Shown here: positions 15,999 to 25,191 of the stretch, piece by piece
Position numbering within the stretch: the first letter of the stretch is position 1
Layout: each line of letters starts with the position of its first letter
Source of the DNA: DAOUCP01 sp034432155
Lineage (GTDB): Bacteria > Chloroflexota > Anaerolineae > Epilineales > Epilineaceae
NCBI GenBank assembly: GCA_034432155.1
Contig: DAOUCP010000137.1
Span: 1 to 59,559 of the forward strand
DNA: 59,559 nt
Reading direction: 5' to 3'
Notes under the pieces: generated by a model
Databases searched by the model: none
What the model saw: the letters and a program-made list of their open reading frames with translations, nothing else
What the model was told of the DNA's origin: nothing
Made by a program: the position numbers and the translations under genes

Positions 15999-18900
15999 AT
16001 GCACTTGCGCAAACGAGTATGGTGGCTGACGGGTTTGGCCTTTCTCCTGGCAGGCATTGTCGGATCGCCGGCGGCAGCCGGACCGGCGCAGAGAACGAGT
16101 ACCTGGCCCACTGGCACGGACGTGTGGCCGGGAAGTGGTATCGGCGTCCAGTTCGTCGAAACGGTCGATCGGGCCAGTGTGGAGGCCGCCTTCCGACTCG
16201 AGCCGGCAGCGCCGGGCCAGTTCGTCTGGCAGGAGAGCCAGTGGGTGGAGTACCGGCCGGACGAGCCACTGGCAGCGCGGACGCGCTACACGGTGACGAT
16301 TGGCGTGACCGCGCGGACCAGCGGGGGACGTCCCCTCTTCGACCAGCCGCTCACCTGGAGCTTCGAGACGGCCGCTGACAACGGGCGAGTGCAGTTCGGC
16401 TACGGGCTGCCCATTCAGTTCGTGCCGGCCTCGCTCAAGGGGGGGTTGTTCCTGTCTGCCGGTTATCCCCGTGTGAGCCTCGACTTCAGCCTCTACGCGC
16501 TCGAGGTGGCGGGCTTCGCCAGTGCCTACCCTGAGCTCGTGGACGGCGACGAGGACTACCACATCGACGTGTCAGGTCTCCGCAAGGTGGCCTCGTGGCG
16601 TGCGCAGGTAGACGACGGCAATCGCGAGGTTCCGCTGCCCGCGGGCACGGCCCCCGGCCTGTACGTGGTCGAGGCAGGCAGCAGCCGGGTGACGCCCGGC
16701 CAGGCGATGATCATTGTCAGCGACACCATGCTTGTCGCCAAGGAGGGCCGGGAGGGCCGCACGGTGTGGGTCACCCAGCTGCCGGACGCGAGGCCGGTCA
16801 GCGGCGCGATGGTCGTCCTGCGCGACGCCAGCGGTGTCCCACTGGCGGCGCAGCCCAGCGATGTGGATGGCATCGCCACGTTCCCTGGCGGGGGCGATGC
16901 GCTCCTCGTCACGGCCGAGCATAGTGGTCAGACCAGCCTGGTGGTGATGGACGCCTACTGGGCTTCCACCTATTCCTACTATTGGCGCTGGTGGGGCGGC
17001 ATCCGTTTTGCGCCGCCGGAATTTGTCGGCCATGTTCATACCGATCGGCCGATCTACCGGCCAGGCCATACCGTGCACTACAAGGCCACGTTGCGGCACA
17101 TCGAGCACGCCGGCACCTCGGTGGTCGATGGCTCCCTTTCGATCACCGTTCGCATCAAGGACAACCAGGGGAACACCGTCGCCACGAGCGAAAAGCGGGC
17201 GGACGCCTACGGCAGCATTGGCGATGACTTCACCTTGGGGACGGACATCGCACTGGGTCAGTGGCAGATCGAAGTTGCGGTAGGGGAGGCGGTCTTCGTT
17301 TGCCCGTTCCAGGTCCAAGAGTATGTCAAGCCGGACTACGAAGTCACGGTGGCGACCGCGCAGCCGTACTACGTCCGCGGGGACCAGGCCGAGGTCAGTG
17401 TCGTGGCGCGCTACTACTTCGGTCAACCGGTGGCCTCGGGCGAGGTCACCTTGCGGGTGTATCGCGGCTACTACTACTGGCATAGCCGCAGCGGCAACCA
17501 GGTGGCGGAGCTGCAAGGCACCCTGGACAGCGAAGGTCGCTGGACCAGCCGGGTCGCCCTCGAAGGCACCAGCGACTACAGCGAAACGTACTTCTTTGAG
17601 GCCGAGGTGATGGATGCCAACCGGCGGCCGGTGGTGCAGGAGGTAGCGGTGCCGGTTCATCCGGCGGCCTTCCGCCTCGACTTGGCCGGGGAGCGCTACG
17701 GTCTCGAGTACGGCCAGCCGTTCGTGCTCACCGCCCGTACCGTCGACCACGACGGCCAGCCGGTGGCAGGCAGGACCGTCAACCTGACGGTCAACGGCTA
17801 CTACCGTGACGGGCAGCGTGTTGTGGCGCGGCACCGCGGCGTGACCGGCTCCGATGGCCGGGCGGTCTTCGAGCTGCGCAACTTGCCCCTCGGCTGGTTC
17901 AGCATCGAGGGCACCGCCGCTGACGACGCCGGTCGTCTGGCTCGTGACTGGTCATACTGCTGGTTCTACAGCCAGCGCGAGCCCTGGAGCTGGTGGGGCG
18001 GTCTGGAGATTGCTGCCGACAAGGAAAGCTACCAGCCGGGCGAAACGGCGCGGCTGGTCGTCAAGTCGCCGAAGGCGGGCCAAGCGTTGCTCACCCTGCA
18101 GCGGGAAGACGTCTTCGAGTCGCGGCTCATCGCGCTGGATGGCGGAACGACCGTCGAGGTGCCCATTCGGCCCGAGTATGCTCCCAACGTGTGGGCTGTG
18201 GTTCAGATGTGGGACACCGGGCGCGAGGGGGGCAGCCAGGCGGATGCGCAGCTTCTGACAGCCTCCGTGAATCTGGTGGTGCCGGCCGAGAGCCAACGAC
18301 TCACCGTGACCGTCGAGCCGGACGCGGCCCAGCATCAGCCCCGAGAACAGGCGCGATTTGTGGTCCGGGTGCGGGATGCCGACGGCCAGCCGGTGGCCGC
18401 CCAACTGAGTTTCGCCCTGGTGGACAAAGCGGTTCTGGCTCTGGCGGAGGATCCCTCGGGAGACATCTTCGACGCTTTCTGGCGGAGTCGGGAAGATGGC
18501 GTGAACACCTACGACACTCTGGCGGTGGAGCGGTCATACGGACGCAGGTTTCCCGAACTCGGTCCAGCCCCCGGGGCACGCGATGGCGAGCAGACCGGCA
18601 AGAACCAGGAACCCGAAAGCCAGACCTCGCCGCGGCGCGAGTTTCCCGACACCGCCTACTGGCAGTGGGATCTCGTGACCGATGCGCATGGCGATGCCAC
18701 CGTCACCCTGACCCTACCCGATAGCCTGACCACCTGGGTGGCCATGGCGCGGGCCATCACCAAGGACACCAAGGCGGGCCAGGGTTGGGCGGAACTGCTG
18801 GTCACCAAACCGATCATCGCCGATCCGGCATTGCCCCGATTCGCCGTCCAGGGAGACCAGTTCGCGCTTGACGTTCTAAACCGCAACTACACCGCTGGCC

Positions 18901-21386
18901 CGACCGAGGGCTCCTGCAGCCTGGAGACGCCGGGGCTGGTGCAACTGGATCCGGGGCCACGGGCTCTGGAGCTCGGCATTGGCGAGACGCGTCTAGCGCG
19001 CTGGACGGTGGTTGCCTCGAGCCTGGGTGAGAATGTCGTCACCGCTCGGCTGCAAACCACCGCCGGCGACGATGCCGTCGAGTTGCCGTTGCCGGTGGTG
19101 CCGTTCTCCGTCCCGGAGCGCTTCGTGCGGTCGGGCGTGGCAGCCGGCTCGGTGGAGGAGTCCTTTGAGGTCCCCTTCCACGCCATTCCGGACTCCTCAA
19201 CCGTCGAGGTGCGGCTGGCGCCAAGCGTGGCGCTGGGCGTTCTGGACGGACTAGAGGAGCTCATTGGCTATCCGTACGGCTGCATCGAGCAGACCATGAG
19301 CCGGATGATGCCCAACGCCGTCATCGGCCGGCTGATCGGCGAGTTGGACATCCAGGCGCCGGAGATCACGGCCAAGCTGCCGGCCATGATGTCGATGGGC
19401 CTACAGAAGATCTACGGCTACCAGAACTCAGACGGCAGCTGGGGCTGGTGGCGGGGTGACGGCAACCTGTACATCAGCACCTACGTGCTGCACGGTCTCT
19501 CGCTTACGCAGGAGAGCGGTTACGCCGTGGACGCGGGGGTACTGGAACGCGGCTACAGCTACGTCAAGCAGGCGCTCGAAAAAGAAACGGACCGACGACT
19601 CCAGGCGTATACCGTCTACGTCCTGGCGCTGGCGGACCAGGCCGATCCGGCGGTCGCGGCAAGGCTCTTCGAGTACCGTCGCGAGCTGGACGCATTCTCG
19701 CTCTCGGCGTTGGCCATTGCACTCCAACGTGTCGGGCGGGCGGATCTGGCCGAGCAAGCGATCGATGAGCTCTCCGCTGCGGTCGTGGAGACGGCGACGA
19801 CGGCCAGCTGGCCGTTGGAAGGGGAGCCGACGCGGTGGGACGCGTACCGCTGGCGGACGATGGCCTCGACGGAGAAGAACACCGCCATGGCCCTCGAGGC
19901 CCTGGCGCTCTTGCGACCAGACAGTCCGCTGGCGGCCAAGGCGGCCCGCTGGCTGATGGAGAACCGCTGGGGCTGGAGTGGCGGCTGGTCGAGCACCCAG
20001 GCGACGTCCTTCGCCATCCTGAGCCTGACGGACTACCTCGTGGCAAGCGGCGAGCTCTGGTCGGAGTTTGACTGGTCGGTGGCGCTGGACGGCCGCACCC
20101 TGGCCAGCGGCCATGTGGACGCCACGAATGTGCGGCACCGCATGGCGCCGCTGGTGCTGCGGGGCAGCGATCTCGGGCCGGGTGGTCACCGGCTCACGAT
20201 CACCAGCCAGGGCCGGGGCCAGTTGTACTACACCATCGTCGGCCGGATGGCGCTGTACTACGACGGCTTCGCCGCGACCAATGCCCAGGGCTTCGGGCTA
20301 AGCCTGACACGGAGCTACGAGCCGGTGTCGGGGCGCAGCGACGCCGGAGGCTGGCACGGCGGTGACGTGGTGAACGTGCGGCTGACCCTGACGGCGAGCG
20401 AGGATCTGCACTACCTGGTGATCGAGGACATGCTGCCGGCAGGGTTCGAGGCGCTAAACGAACAGCTCAACACCGAGAGCCGGCGGGTGGAGTCGCCGCC
20501 CTGGCTGCGCGGCCGCTGGATGTGGTGGGGCTATGAGCGGAAAGAGGTCCGCGACACCAAGGTGAGCTTCTTTGCCAGCTATCTGCCGCGCGGCGAGCAC
20601 GTCTTTGACTATGCCGTGCGGGTCGTCACTCCAGGAATCTTCGCGGCGCGTCCGGCCGAGGCCTGGGCGATGTATCGGCCCGAGGTGTGGGCTCGGTCAT
20701 CCAGCGACCAGATCCGCATCGATCCGGAGCGGGTCCGGGCCCGCCCGCCGCTGGCCGGCGACTTCGATCGCGATTGCCGCCTGACGGCCTTCGATGCCTC
20801 GCTTGTGGCACAGGAGTGGGCCTCCGGTACCCAACGCGACGTGAATGGCGACGGCCGATTGGATGTGGCCGACATCAGCACCGCGGCCGGCCGTCGGGGG
20901 CTGGTGTGCGGCGACACGGTGCCGCTGCCGCCGGGCGCGGCAGGCGTCGTGGCCTTGGAGCTTATCGTGCCGGGTGCCGTCCGCCAGGGCGAGACGTTCC
21001 AGGTCGAGGTCTGGCTGGAAGGCAGCGGCAACATCGGTGGCTTCGAGGCGAGCCTGACTTGGCCGCAAGGGGCATTCGAAGTGGTCGGGCTCAGGTCGGA
21101 TGAGCTTCTGGTTGGGGCGACCAGTCTGTTGCGGCTGGATGCCTCGGGCGTGCGGCTAGGTGGCTATACCCTCCAGGGGAGCGAGCTGACCGGCAGAGCG
21201 CGGTTGGCGCGGCTGACGCTCCGGGCGTTGCAGTCGGGGGACGCCCAGCTCCAGGTGACGCGCGCCCAGGTGGTGACTGACAAGGGCGGCGAGTACGAGG
21301 TGACGACCAACGGTGTTGTGATCTCGCCCGAGCCCTGGCGGCCCAGCGGCAGGGTTCTGCTGCCGATCGCCTATACCGGCCGCTAG
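15999..21386 (+). CDS. Thioester alpha-2-macroglobulin with dockerin and cohesin-like C-terminus
   Basis: 1795-residue exported protease-trap protein. A signal peptide (MHLRKRVWWLTGLAFLLAGI, cut near AAA-GPA) is followed by an Ig-like domain and macroglobulin domains; HVHTDRPIYRPGHTVHYKAT is the classic MG2 start. A charged, low-complexity stretch at about 855-882 just before the A2M domain (about 880-970) fits the protease-sensitive bait region. The thioester motif is GCIEQT, with Cys1095 and Gln1098 able to form the reactive bond. After the receptor-binding-like domains come two Ca-binding repeats of dockerin type (DFDRDCRLTAFD at 1588-1599 and DVNGDGRLDVAD at 1614-1625) and a cohesin-like beta-sandwich (about 1650-1785; IGGFEASLTW). 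Bacterial homologues often pair with PBP1C; none is here. ATG 15999 has GAAGGAG seven bases upstream. Confidence 0.88.
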   Translation: MHLRKRVWWLTGLAFLLAGIVGSPAAAGPAQRTSTWPTGTDVWPGSGIGVQFVETVDRASVEAAFRLEPAAPGQFVWQESQWVEYRPDEPLAARTRYTVTIGVTARTSGGRPLFDQPLTWSFETAADNGRVQFGYGLPIQFVPASLKGGLFLSAGYPRVSLDFSLYALEVAGFASAYPELVDGDEDYHIDVSGLRKVASWRAQVDDGNREVPLPAGTAPGLYVVEAGSSRVTPGQAMIIVSDTMLVAKEGREGRTVWVTQLPDARPVSGAMVVLRDASGVPLAAQPSDVDGIATFPGGGDALLVTAEHSGQTSLVVMDAYWASTYSYYWRWWGGIRFAPPEFVGHVHTDRPIYRPGHTVHYKATLRHIEHAGTSVVDGSLSITVRIKDNQGNTVATSEKRADAYGSIGDDFTLGTDIALGQWQIEVAVGEAVFVCPFQVQEYVKPDYEVTVATAQPYYVRGDQAEVSVVARYYFGQPVASGEVTLRVYRGYYYWHSRSGNQVAELQGTLDSEGRWTSRVALEGTSDYSETYFFEAEVMDANRRPVVQEVAVPVHPAAFRLDLAGERYGLEYGQPFVLTARTVDHDGQPVAGRTVNLTVNGYYRDGQRVVARHRGVTGSDGRAVFELRNLPLGWFSIEGTAADDAGRLARDWSYCWFYSQREPWSWWGGLEIAADKESYQPGETARLVVKSPKAGQALLTLQREDVFESRLIALDGGTTVEVPIRPEYAPNVWAVVQMWDTGREGGSQADAQLLTASVNLVVPAESQRLTVTVEPDAAQHQPREQARFVVRVRDADGQPVAAQLSFALVDKAVLALAEDPSGDIFDAFWRSREDGVNTYDTLAVERSYGRRFPELGPAPGARDGEQTGKNQEPESQTSPRREFPDTAYWQWDLVTDAHGDATVTLTLPDSLTTWVAMARAITKDTKAGQGWAELLVTKPIIADPALPRFAVQGDQFALDVLNRNYTAGPTEGSCSLETPGLVQLDPGPRALELGIGETRLARWTVVASSLGENVVTARLQTTAGDDAVELPLPVVPFSVPERFVRSGVAAGSVEESFEVPFHAIPDSSTVEVRLAPSVALGVLDGLEELIGYPYGCIEQTMSRMMPNAVIGRLIGELDIQAPEITAKLPAMMSMGLQKIYGYQNSDGSWGWWRGDGNLYISTYVLHGLSLTQESGYAVDAGVLERGYSYVKQALEKETDRRLQAYTVYVLALADQADPAVAARLFEYRRELDAFSLSALAIALQRVGRADLAEQAIDELSAAVVETATTASWPLEGEPTRWDAYRWRTMASTEKNTAMALEALALLRPDSPLAAKAARWLMENRWGWSGGWSSTQATSFAILSLTDYLVASGELWSEFDWSVALDGRTLASGHVDATNVRHRMAPLVLRGSDLGPGGHRLTITSQGRGQLYYTIVGRMALYYDGFAATNAQGFGLSLTRSYEPVSGRSDAGGWHGGDVVNVRLTLTASEDLHYLVIEDMLPAGFEALNEQLNTESRRVESPPWLRGRWMWWGYERKEVRDTKVSFFASYLPRGEHVFDYAVRVVTPGIFAARPAEAWAMYRPEVWARSSSDQIRIDPERVRARPPLAGDFDRDCRLTAFDASLVAQEWASGTQRDVNGDGRLDVADISTAAGRRGLVCGDTVPLPPGAAGVVALELIVPGAVRQGETFQVEVWLEGSGNIGGFEASLTWPQGAFEVVGLRSDELLVGATSLLRLDASGVRLGGYTLQGSELTGRARLARLTLRALQSGDAQLQVTRAQVVTDKGGEYEVTTNGVVISPEPWRPSGRVLLPIAYTGR

Positions 21387-21410
21387 GCTCGTCGGGCCAC
21401 GCACGCAACA

Positions 21411-21452
21411 GGCGTCGGCGAGCCGTGCCATGGCTGGCAGGCCGCCGACGCC
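21411..21452. terminator. Large hairpin after the alpha-2-macroglobulin gene
   Basis: Perfect 10-bp stem GGCGTCGGCG / CGCCGACGCC with a 22-nt loop, starting 24 nt after the stop and lying between convergent genes. No T-tract. Likely a transcript-end structure serving either strand. Confidence 0.45.
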
Positions 21453-21579
21453 CCGGCCCGGGGGGCGGATGGGCAGCCGCGAAGGACCGGCGGCGCGCGC
21501 TGCGGGTTGCGGTCCGCCGCACCTCGGCCCAGTGCAGCGGTGACCGGCGCTTCGCCAGCGGCAAGGGGCGTAGGCTGCC

Positions 21580-22215
21580 TCACGTTGGGTCCTCGGCTCG
21601 CGCCAGGTAGACCACGTGCCAGACGCGGTCTTGCTCCTGGCTGGCCGGAAGGCGGTGGCAACGCACCGCAAAGCCGGCGCGGCGCAGCCGGCGCGCGAAG
21701 TTGCGATCGGCATCGGGCGACCACACGGCCAGCAGGCCATCGGCGCGGAGCGCACGTCGGATGCGCCTCAGTCCGGCATGGACGTACAGCTGGCGATTGG
21801 TCGGCACCGTCGTCGTTCGAGGGCCGTTGTCGACGTCCAGGACGATGGCCCCATAGGGGCGATAGTGGTCGATGACCCAAGCGACGTCGGCGTTCACCAC
21901 CGTGACCCGCCGGTCGCGCAGCGGCCAGTCGGCGAGATGACCCAGGACGCCTTGGTTCCACTCGATCACTTGCGGGAACAGCTCGGCGACTAGCACCTCG
22001 GCGTCGGGGGGCAGGCTATCGAGCGCCGCCCGCAAGCTGAAGCCCATGCCCAGTCCGCCAATGAGCACCCGCGGTGCCTTGGCGCCGGCGAGCGGGGCAC
22101 AGGCCAGAAGGGCCGTTTGGCTCTCCGAGAAGCGGCCGCGACTGCTCGCCAGCTCCCAGCCGTCACAACGGATGGTGAAGTGGTCGCCCGATGGATGCAG
22201 CGTCAGCTCCGCCAT
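21580..22215 (-). CDS. Spermidine synthase-like SAM-binding protein
   Basis: 211 residues with a spermidine-synthase/methyltransferase fold: VLIGGLGMGFSLRAAL is the nucleotide-binding glycine loop, VLVAELFPQVIEWNQ the acidic end of strand 2, and AIVLDVDNGP the strand-4 motif. It lacks the N-terminal beta-barrel of true spermidine synthases, so aminopropyl transfer is unproven. The start overlaps the end of the RNase D gene by 13 bp, implying coupled translation. Confidence 0.7.
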   Translation of the reverse strand: MAELTLHPSGDHFTIRCDGWELASSRGRFSESQTALLACAPLAGAKAPRVLIGGLGMGFSLRAALDSLPPDAEVLVAELFPQVIEWNQGVLGHLADWPLRDRRVTVVNADVAWVIDHYRPYGAIVLDVDNGPRTTTVPTNRQLYVHAGLRRIRRALRADGLLAVWSPDADRNFARRLRRAGFAVRCHRLPASQEQDRVWHVVYLARAEDPT

Positions 22216-23456
22216 GGCGACGATTGCTCTCGCTTGCTGCGTCGGGCCGCAGCGGCGTCTGTCTGGCCAGCGGACCGCGAGGGTGGCGCTGGGTGCCCCG
22301 TGCCCAACCGCCCCGCCTCACCCTGACGACGGAGGTCATGTCGCACGGCCTCGAGCGATGCGCCCAGCTCCCCCCACTGCCATTGGCGGACGACCGGTGC
22401 ATCCGGGTCGTCGAGATCGGCCAGATCGCGGTCAGGGCAGTGTGCCAGGCGCTCCAGATGGACGAGTGGCCACACCAACCCGACCGCCAGTCCCAGTCGC
22501 GCCGCTTCCTTGCGCCGCCACCGTTTGAGCACTTCCAGCCGCTCCCGCGCTTCCTCCGACCACAGCGTTGCCCGACCAGCGGGCGCCAACGGCGGAACGG
22601 TCCGCGCTTGACCCCGATCGCGGGCCGCCAACAGGCCAGGCCACAGCGAGGCCACGGCGCCGGTGGGCCCGCGGCTGGGGATGCCCGACCGGCCCTGTGC
22701 CAGGGCGAGGAGCAGACCGTCCGGCAGCAGCCGGCCAGGAGGCCGTCCCAGTTCACGCGCCGCCCGCTCGCGGTAAATGCACATCTCGCGCAAGGCCGCG
22801 AGTTGGTGGCCACTGAGCTTCGAGGCGCCCCGGATGCGGCGGAAGGACTCCTCCGGCGGATCGGGTGGCGCGTAGCGCACCCGCTCGAGTCGCCGGCACT
22901 CCTCGCGGGCCCATTCGCGCCGACCAAGACGATCCAGCCGCGCCGTCAGTCGATCGTGGAGTGCCAGCAAGTGAGCAACGTCGTTGGCGGCGTAACGCAG
23001 GGCATGGTCTGGCAAAGGTCGTCGCGCCCAGTCGAGCCGCTGGACATCAGCGGGCTTGTCCAGGCGAAGACCCAGGTACTCCTCGACCACCGCCGCCAGC
23101 CCGGTGCGCTCGGAGCCGCAAAGCTGGGCGGCGATGGCGGTGTCGGCCAGACCACGCAGAGCGATGGCGTAGTCACGGTCCAAGCAACGCAGGTCGAAGT
23201 CGGCCGAATGCATCACCTTGGTGAACCTGACGTCGGAAAGCAGGTCCGCAAAGCCGCCGAGTTCAGGCAGGGCGAGCGGATCGAGGAGATAGATCGAACC
23301 GTCCGGCAGCGCAATTTGCACCAGGGCGATGTGTTCTGGGTAGCGATGGTAGCCGTCGCCCTCCAGGTCGAGGGCGAATCGCGGCCACCGGCGAATGGCC
23401 GCTAGGAGTGCCACAAGGGCGTCCTGGCAGTCGATCCAAACCGGTTGCTGGTCCAT
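22203..23456 (-). CDS. rnd: Ribonuclease D (DEDDy 3'-5' exonuclease with HRDC domain)
   Basis: 417-residue exoribonuclease trimming tRNA and other RNA 3' ends. Exo I is ALDLEGDGYH (catalytic Asp and Glu), Exo II HSADFDLRCLDRD, and Exo III YAANDVAHLL with the Tyr and Asp of the DEDDy class. A helical HRDC-like domain follows (about 200-290), then an Arg-rich tail. The ribosome site GGGGAGAGG precedes the ATG. Downstream partner: the overlapping spermidine-synthase-like gene. Confidence 0.9.
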   Translation of the reverse strand: MDQQPVWIDCQDALVALLAAIRRWPRFALDLEGDGYHRYPEHIALVQIALPDGSIYLLDPLALPELGGFADLLSDVRFTKVMHSADFDLRCLDRDYAIALRGLADTAIAAQLCGSERTGLAAVVEEYLGLRLDKPADVQRLDWARRPLPDHALRYAANDVAHLLALHDRLTARLDRLGRREWAREECRRLERVRYAPPDPPEESFRRIRGASKLSGHQLAALREMCIYRERAARELGRPPGRLLPDGLLLALAQGRSGIPSRGPTGAVASLWPGLLAARDRGQARTVPPLAPAGRATLWSEEARERLEVLKRWRRKEAARLGLAVGLVWPLVHLERLAHCPDRDLADLDDPDAPVVRQWQWGELGASLEAVRHDLRRQGEAGRLGTGHPAPPSRSAGQTDAAAARRSKREQSSPWRS

Positions 23457-23563
23457 GGAGCCTCTCCCCGCAGCCTACCGCCAGCGGCACGTCGCATGGC
23501 GCGCGCAGTCGCACTCCGCTCGCCACGCGACGCGCGACGCTTGCTGCCCACTCCCCCGGCGCC

Positions 23564-24268
23564 TCACGATGTGGCTGCCTCCTCGTCGGTCAGCACGCCG
23601 AGCTGTAGCAGCTCGGCTTCCAGCTGATCGGCGCTCCGGAAGACGATGCCCGTCATGCCCAGGCGCTGCGCTGCCTCCACGTTGCGCGGCTTGTCGTCGA
23701 CGAAGACGGTGCCGGCGGCCGCTACCCCGAGTTCTTGCAGCAGGTGCCGATAAGCGGTGACGGCTGGCTTGCGGTAGCCGGTTCGGTGGGAGAAGTGCAT
23801 GCCGTCAAACAGCGGCTCCAAAGCCGCCAGTTGGCCTTCGTGCTCCGGAGCGCTATTGGACAGCGTGGCCAGCCGAAGCGGCCTGGCCCGCAGCCGACGA
23901 AGGAGAGCCACGACATGAGCATCGATGGCCGCCCACCAGGTTTGCTGCTGGATCATCCGCAAGCGCTCGATCGCCGCGCGGGTCGGTGGAATTGCCAGCG
24001 CAGCCAGCACACGCGACCAGTAGGCTCGCGGCGTCAGACGTCCAGTGGAGTAGCGCAGCCACAGTGGATAGAGGGCCTCGGAGTCTCGCACCCGTCGCAA
24101 TTCCGCCACGGTGAGGTCAGAGCGAAGCGCCCGCAAGAGCGGATCGGCCACGGCAGCGTCCTGGTGGGCAATCACTCCCTCGATGTCAAAGACGACTGCC
24201 TGCCAGGGAGCGAGTGCCTCCTTCCGTTCTGGGTGGCGCGAAGGTGTCACCAAGTCGGCGCCTGCCAC
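23564..24268 (-). CDS. HAD-superfamily hydrolase
   Basis: 234-residue HAD phosphatase-like protein with a helical cap. Motif I is VVFDIEGVI: the nucleophile Asp28 is present, but the usual second Asp, the general acid two residues on, is Glu30. Motif II is LATLSNSAP, motif III includes the Lys in YRKPAVTAY, and motif IV is VFVDDKPRNVEAA. The layout is that of YihX-like or epoxide-hydrolase-N-like sugar or nucleotide phosphatases; substrate unknown. It starts at GTG 24268, only 36 bp from the divergent radC. Confidence 0.8.
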   Translation of the reverse strand: MAGADLVTPSRHPERKEALAPWQAVVFDIEGVIAHQDAAVADPLLRALRSDLTVAELRRVRDSEALYPLWLRYSTGRLTPRAYWSRVLAALAIPPTRAAIERLRMIQQQTWWAAIDAHVVALLRRLRARPLRLATLSNSAPEHEGQLAALEPLFDGMHFSHRTGYRKPAVTAYRHLLQELGVAAAGTVFVDDKPRNVEAAQRLGMTGIVFRSADQLEAELLQLGVLTDEEAATS

Positions 24269-24304
24269 CTACACACGGCCGGCCGCCGGCTGTAGGCTGG
24301 GGCC

Positions 24305-25009
24305 ATGCTCGAGCCGGAAGCCGCCCCGCCCAGCGCGCTGCGCTGTCTTCCGGTTGCCGATCGACCCCGGGAGCGGTTGCTGCGCCTGGGAGCGGACAAA
24401 CTGTCGAGCAGCGAGCTGGTGGCCATCCTGGTGGGCAACGGGCGCCGTGGCGCCAACGCCCTGGTCATCGGCCATGAACTCGTGAGCCGACACGGGCTGG
24501 ATGGCCTGGCGCGTGCCTCGGTCCAGGAGTTGACGACGACGCCTGGCTGCGGCGTGGTGACGGCGTGTCAGCTGAAGGCGGCGCTGGAACTGGGGCGACG
24601 GGTTGCCCTCCAAGCCCCTCGGGTGGCGGTACGTATCGGATCGCCAGCCGATGCTGCGCGGCTGCTGGCGCCGGAGATGAGCCTCCTGGAGCAGGAGCAC
24701 CTGCGGGTGATGCTCCTCACCATCAAGAACCAGTTGATGGCCATCCACGAAGTGTACAAGGGGTCCGTCAGTGCCAGTCTGGTGCGGGTTGGCGAGGTCT
24801 TCCGGGAGGCTGTGCGCTGCAACAGCCCCACCATCATCGTTGCCCACAACCATCCGTCGGGCGATCCTGATCCGAGCGCCGAAGACGTGCAGATCACGCA
24901 ACAGATCGTCGCCGCTGGTCGACTGCTGGGCATCGAGGTGCTGGACCACATCGTCGTGGGGCACCAGCGGTGGGTCAGCCTCCGCGAACGCGGCCTGGGC
25001 TTCTCGTAG
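24305..25009 (+). CDS. radC: RadC family JAB1/MPN-domain protein
   Basis: 234-residue UPF0758 protein. An N-terminal helix-hairpin-helix region (about 25-100; LTTTPGCGVVTACQLKAALE) precedes the JAMM metalloprotease-like domain, whose zinc motif HNHPSGDPDPSAED is intact, with the upstream Glu in VGEVFREA. The biochemical role is uncertain; the historical DNA-repair assignment is doubtful. The start ATG follows TAGGCT by six bases, a weak hint of leaderless expression. Confidence 0.88.
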   Translation: MLEPEAAPPSALRCLPVADRPRERLLRLGADKLSSSELVAILVGNGRRGANALVIGHELVSRHGLDGLARASVQELTTTPGCGVVTACQLKAALELGRRVALQAPRVAVRIGSPADAARLLAPEMSLLEQEHLRVMLLTIKNQLMAIHEVYKGSVSASLVRVGEVFREAVRCNSPTIIVAHNHPSGDPDPSAEDVQITQQIVAAGRLLGIEVLDHIVVGHQRWVSLRERGLGFS

Positions 25010-25023
25010 CGCGCCATCGCCCG

Positions 25024-25186
25024 TCGGATGTCCCACGCGGCAGCAGGGCATAGGCGGACGATCCTCAGCTGGCACGGCTTCGTCGCCCAGCGAGTGCGCC
25101 ACTCGGCCGCCGGCGACGAGCCGACGATGCCCGTTCGGCAAGGCTTCCTCGCCCAGCGAGTGTCCCATGCGGCAAGAGCAGCAGCC
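25024..25186. repeat. Three imperfect 66-bp units between radC and the SIMPL gene
   Basis: The block TG(T/C)(C/G)CCA(C/T)(G/T)CGG recurs at 25029, 25095 and 25161, and CGCCCAGCGAGTG at 25084 and 25150, giving a 66-bp period. It lies in the 182-bp gap between convergent genes and holds no gene. Confidence 0.75.
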
Positions 25187-25191
25187 TGCGT

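Noticed and set aside
16572..17834. Long antisense open frame (420 codons) within the macroglobulin gene
   Set aside because: High G+C keeps antisense frames open. The sense frame has clear family motifs, and the antisense protein resembles nothing known.
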